Program-made: the position numbers and the translations under genes | Shown: one piece after another, positions 62,510-64,000 of the stretch | Layout of the letters: the number at the start of each line of letters is the position of its first letter | Position numbering within the stretch: position 1 is the stretch's first letter | Source of the DNA: an uncultured Clostridia bacterium | GTDB taxonomy: Bacteria > Bacillota > Clostridia > Christensenellales > DTU072 | Assembly (NCBI GenBank): GCA_944363505.1 | Contig: CALVUD010000006.1 | Location: forward strand, 45,493-109,492 | DNA: 64,000 nucleotides | Reading direction: 5' to 3' | The notes under the pieces: model-generated | What the model saw: only the letters and a program-made list of their open reading frames with translations | The model's database searches: none | Told to the model about the DNA's origin: nothing

Positions 62510-63707
62510 CCTCCGTCAATTTTTCCATAATCATTTGCCCGTTATCCATAAAATAACCTTTTTGGGCATCTTTTTCGTTATACTTAAGACCCGAAACTAT
62601 GGGTTTTAAACTATCGTATATCATATACGGCACGGGTTCCGAAGTATGGGTTTTACACTCTATCGGCGTGGGATGATCGGGCAAAACGGCAATCTTGAAC
62701 GCGTCGGTCAGCCCTTTCAGGAACTCGTAAAGCTCGCCTACCGCCCAATCGACTTTCTCTATCGAAGCGATCTTATCGGCTACGTTACCCTGGTGTCCGC
62801 ATTCGTCTGGCGCCTCGAAATGCAGATAAACGTAATCTATCCCGTCGGCAAGACATTCTTTGACTGCGTCTACTTTCCCCTGCCAGTTCGTCGAAAGCGT
62901 GCCCGTCGCGCCTTTTACGCAGGGCGAATACATCTCGGTGCCTTTGGCGATCCCCTTCAGCAGATCCACCGCGGATACCACCGCGCCTTTCAGCCCGAAC
63001 TTCGAAAAGAACGTATCCAGCTGCGGGCGTGTGCCCGCGCCCCAGAACCAAACGTGCGTCGCGGGGCGCTTATTCTCCGCCACACGCTTTCGGTTTACGG
63101 GATGCTTTTTTAATATCTCGCCCGAACGGCGGATAAGCTCGGTCAGTTCCTCGCCCATTTTGCCTTTGGGCAGATATTCCCCTATCCGTTTCCCCGAAAT
63201 GTCGTGAGGCGGGGTAAGTTCCGTTTCGGTGGTGCCGTTTGCCTCGATCAGGCAATGCCGGTAACTGACGCCCGAATAAAAACGCAGGCGCTCGTTTCCC
63301 AGTTCTTCCTGGATACTTTCTATCAGTTCGCGCGCTTCCTCTGTGGGAATTTCGCCTGAGGAATAGTCGAGCATGCGTTTTTCGGCAAGGTCGGGTTCGT
63401 CGGAAAGCGTAACCAGATTCGTCCTGACCGCCACGTCGCCGGGTTTCATTATAACGCCGATACTCAGCGCTTCCAGAGGACTTCTGCCCGAATAATATTT
63501 TCTGGGATCGTAACCTAAAACGGAAAGGTTCGCGACGTCGCTACCGGGCTTCATGCCTTCCGGAACGGTCCTGACCAGCCCGACGGTACTCATCGCGGCG
63601 AGTTTATCCATATTGGGCGTTGCGGCGTATTCCAAAGGAGTTTTTCCGCCGAGTTCTTTAAGCGGTCTGTCCGCCATTCCGTCGCCCAGAATAACCAAGT
63701 ACTTCAT
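62496..63707 (-). CDS. apgM: Cofactor-independent phosphoglycerate mutase, archaeal (ApgM) type
   Basis: The 403-residue protein starts MKYLVILGDGMADRPLKELG, with the metal-binding GDGM motif. PGSDVANLSVLGYDP holds the catalytic Ser region of alkaline-phosphatase-superfamily mutases, and VYLHFEAPDECGHQGN plus VLPDHPTPIE give the second metal site. It interconverts 3- and 2-phosphoglycerate in glycolysis. At about 400 residues it is the ApgM form, not the 510-residue GpmI. It heads the operon behind a consensus promoter and overlaps alaS. Confidence 0.95.
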   Translation of the reverse strand: MKYLVILGDGMADRPLKELGGKTPLEYAATPNMDKLAAMSTVGLVRTVPEGMKPGSDVANLSVLGYDPRKYYSGRSPLEALSIGVIMKPGDVAVRTNLVTLSDEPDLAEKRMLDYSSGEIPTEEARELIESIQEELGNERLRFYSGVSYRHCLIEANGTTETELTPPHDISGKRIGEYLPKGKMGEELTELIRRSGEILKKHPVNRKRVAENKRPATHVWFWGAGTRPQLDTFFSKFGLKGAVVSAVDLLKGIAKGTEMYSPCVKGATGTLSTNWQGKVDAVKECLADGIDYVYLHFEAPDECGHQGNVADKIASIEKVDWAVGELYEFLKGLTDAFKIAVLPDHPTPIECKTHTSEPVPYMIYDSLKPIVSGLKYNEKDAQKGYFMDNGQMIMEKLTEDENA

Positions 63708-63736
63708 ATATACCTCTTTTAATGATAAGCAAGGCT

Positions 63737-63765
63737 ATTATATCCCAAAACGCGATAATAGTCAA
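63737..63765 (-). promoter_or_regulatory. Promoter of the apgM-alaS-hexosaminidase operon
   Basis: Minus strand TTGACT (63765-63760), a 17-bp spacer and TATAAT (63742-63737), about 30 bp before the apgM ATG with its AGAGGT site. It is divergent from the tRNA-Ser promoter; their -35 boxes are 9 bp apart. Confidence 0.85.
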
Positions 63766-63774
63766 AGAATTGAA

Positions 63775-63803
63775 TTGACAAAGACGAACGAATATGATAA
63801 TAT
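63775..63803 (+). promoter_or_regulatory. Promoter of tRNA-Ser
   Basis: TTGACA (63775-63780), a 17-bp spacer and TAATAT (63798-63803), about 35 bp before the tRNA. Confidence 0.75.
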
Positions 63804-63837
63804 CAATTAAGCCGAAAGGCAAGAATATAATCGGCGC

Positions 63838-63929
63838 GGAGAAATACCCAAGAGGCCGAAGGGGCTCCCCTGCTAAGGGAGTAGTACGTTAATAGCGTAG
63901 CCAGGGTTCAAATCCCTGTTTCTCCGCCA
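63838..63929 (+). tRNA. tRNA-Ser (GCU)
   Basis: The 92-nt gene has acceptor stem GGAGAAA/TTTCTCC, discriminator G and an encoded CCA. The anticodon GCT is at 63872-63874 in the loop CTGCTAA, flanked by a CTCCC/GGGAG stem. A long variable arm (TAGTACGTTAATAGCGTA) and the T arm CAGGGTTCAAATCCCTG complete a class II tRNA-Ser. It reads AGC/AGU codons. Confidence 0.97.
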
Positions 63930-63935
63930 TTAGGG

Positions 63936-63974
63936 AATAATACGAACTCTGAAACGGGTTCGTATTATTTTTTC
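63936..63974 (+). terminator. Terminator of tRNA-Ser
   Basis: The 12-bp stem AATAATACGAAC/GTTCGTATTATT with a 10-nt loop is followed by TTTTC, directly after the tRNA. Confidence 0.9.
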
Positions 63975-64000
63975 TCGTTGATTAATTGGGGTATTGTGAT

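Noticed and set aside
1..64000. CRISPR arrays, insertion sequences, phage genes, rRNA
   Set aside because: No spaced direct-repeat array, transposase, integrase or rRNA-like sequence was seen; the repeats present are coding modules or promoter repeats.

Overview
The window reads as a chromosome segment of an uncultured, gut-type member of the Firmicutes (Bacillota), class Clostridia. The evidence is the gene content: spoVG, a DUF5685/J-like pair, a DUF1385-PrmC fusion, a Cys4 L31, an archaeal-type phosphoglycerate mutase, an HAAS-type membrane protein, and giant MBG-repeat surface proteins. Promoters are of the sigma-A type (TTGACA, 17 bp, TATAAT), and base composition is near balanced. I see no phage, IS, CRISPR or rRNA. 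Finer taxonomy cannot be fixed from the sequence alone.

Layout. Bases 1-6 kb: the start of ung (cut by the window edge), a tiny duplicated Cys-rich peptide gene divergent from an ArsR regulator, then a minus-strand operon (P-loop ATPase, thrC, trpS, DUF5685, J-like Cys-rich protein, membrane protein) that ends at a terminator it shares with arsR. 6-11 kb: minus-strand rpmE, then the DUF1385-prmC fusion, prfA and a citrate/homocitrate/isopropylmalate synthase-like enzyme that may be a Re-citrate synthase. 11-20 kb: a dehydrogenase-like protein, murC, spoVG, an acyl-CoA synthetase, a PRC-barrel protein, a repeat/zinc-ribbon protein, a lipoprotein with a decayed M1-peptidase fold, a large gap holding a candidate small RNA, and trxB.

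20-51 kb is dominated by three giant exported proteins of 3046, 3403 and 2978 residues, together about 28 kb or 44% of the window. They are stacks of MBG/YDG and Ig-like modules, and the third ends in GLUG-like modules. Giant 1 is on the plus strand; giants 3 and 2 form a minus-strand pair; they converge on a condensation/acyltransferase-like gene and a TIM-barrel epimerase. 51-55 kb holds a phosphodiesterase-like gene, an alpha/beta hydrolase, an HAAS membrane protein and a second condensation-like paralogue.

55-64 kb is a seven-gene minus-strand operon: apgM, alaS, GH20 hexosaminidase, an N-acetylhexosamine-kinase-like gene, a CBM9-like gene, galE and an aminotransferase. The middle genes make a plausible cytosolic amino-sugar/galactose salvage route. 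It is divergent from tRNA-Ser(GCU).

The most unusual signal is at promoter level. Six genes (ung, murC, acyl-CoA synthetase, lipoprotein, trxB and the first condensation-like gene) have a -10 box 5-6 nt before the ATG and no Shine-Dalgarno, so their mRNAs are predicted to be leaderless. Their neighbours have normal GGAGG sites. Other points of note are a shortened AlaRS missing two domains, a candidate C-rich sRNA, and operator-like repeats at the surface-gene promoters.
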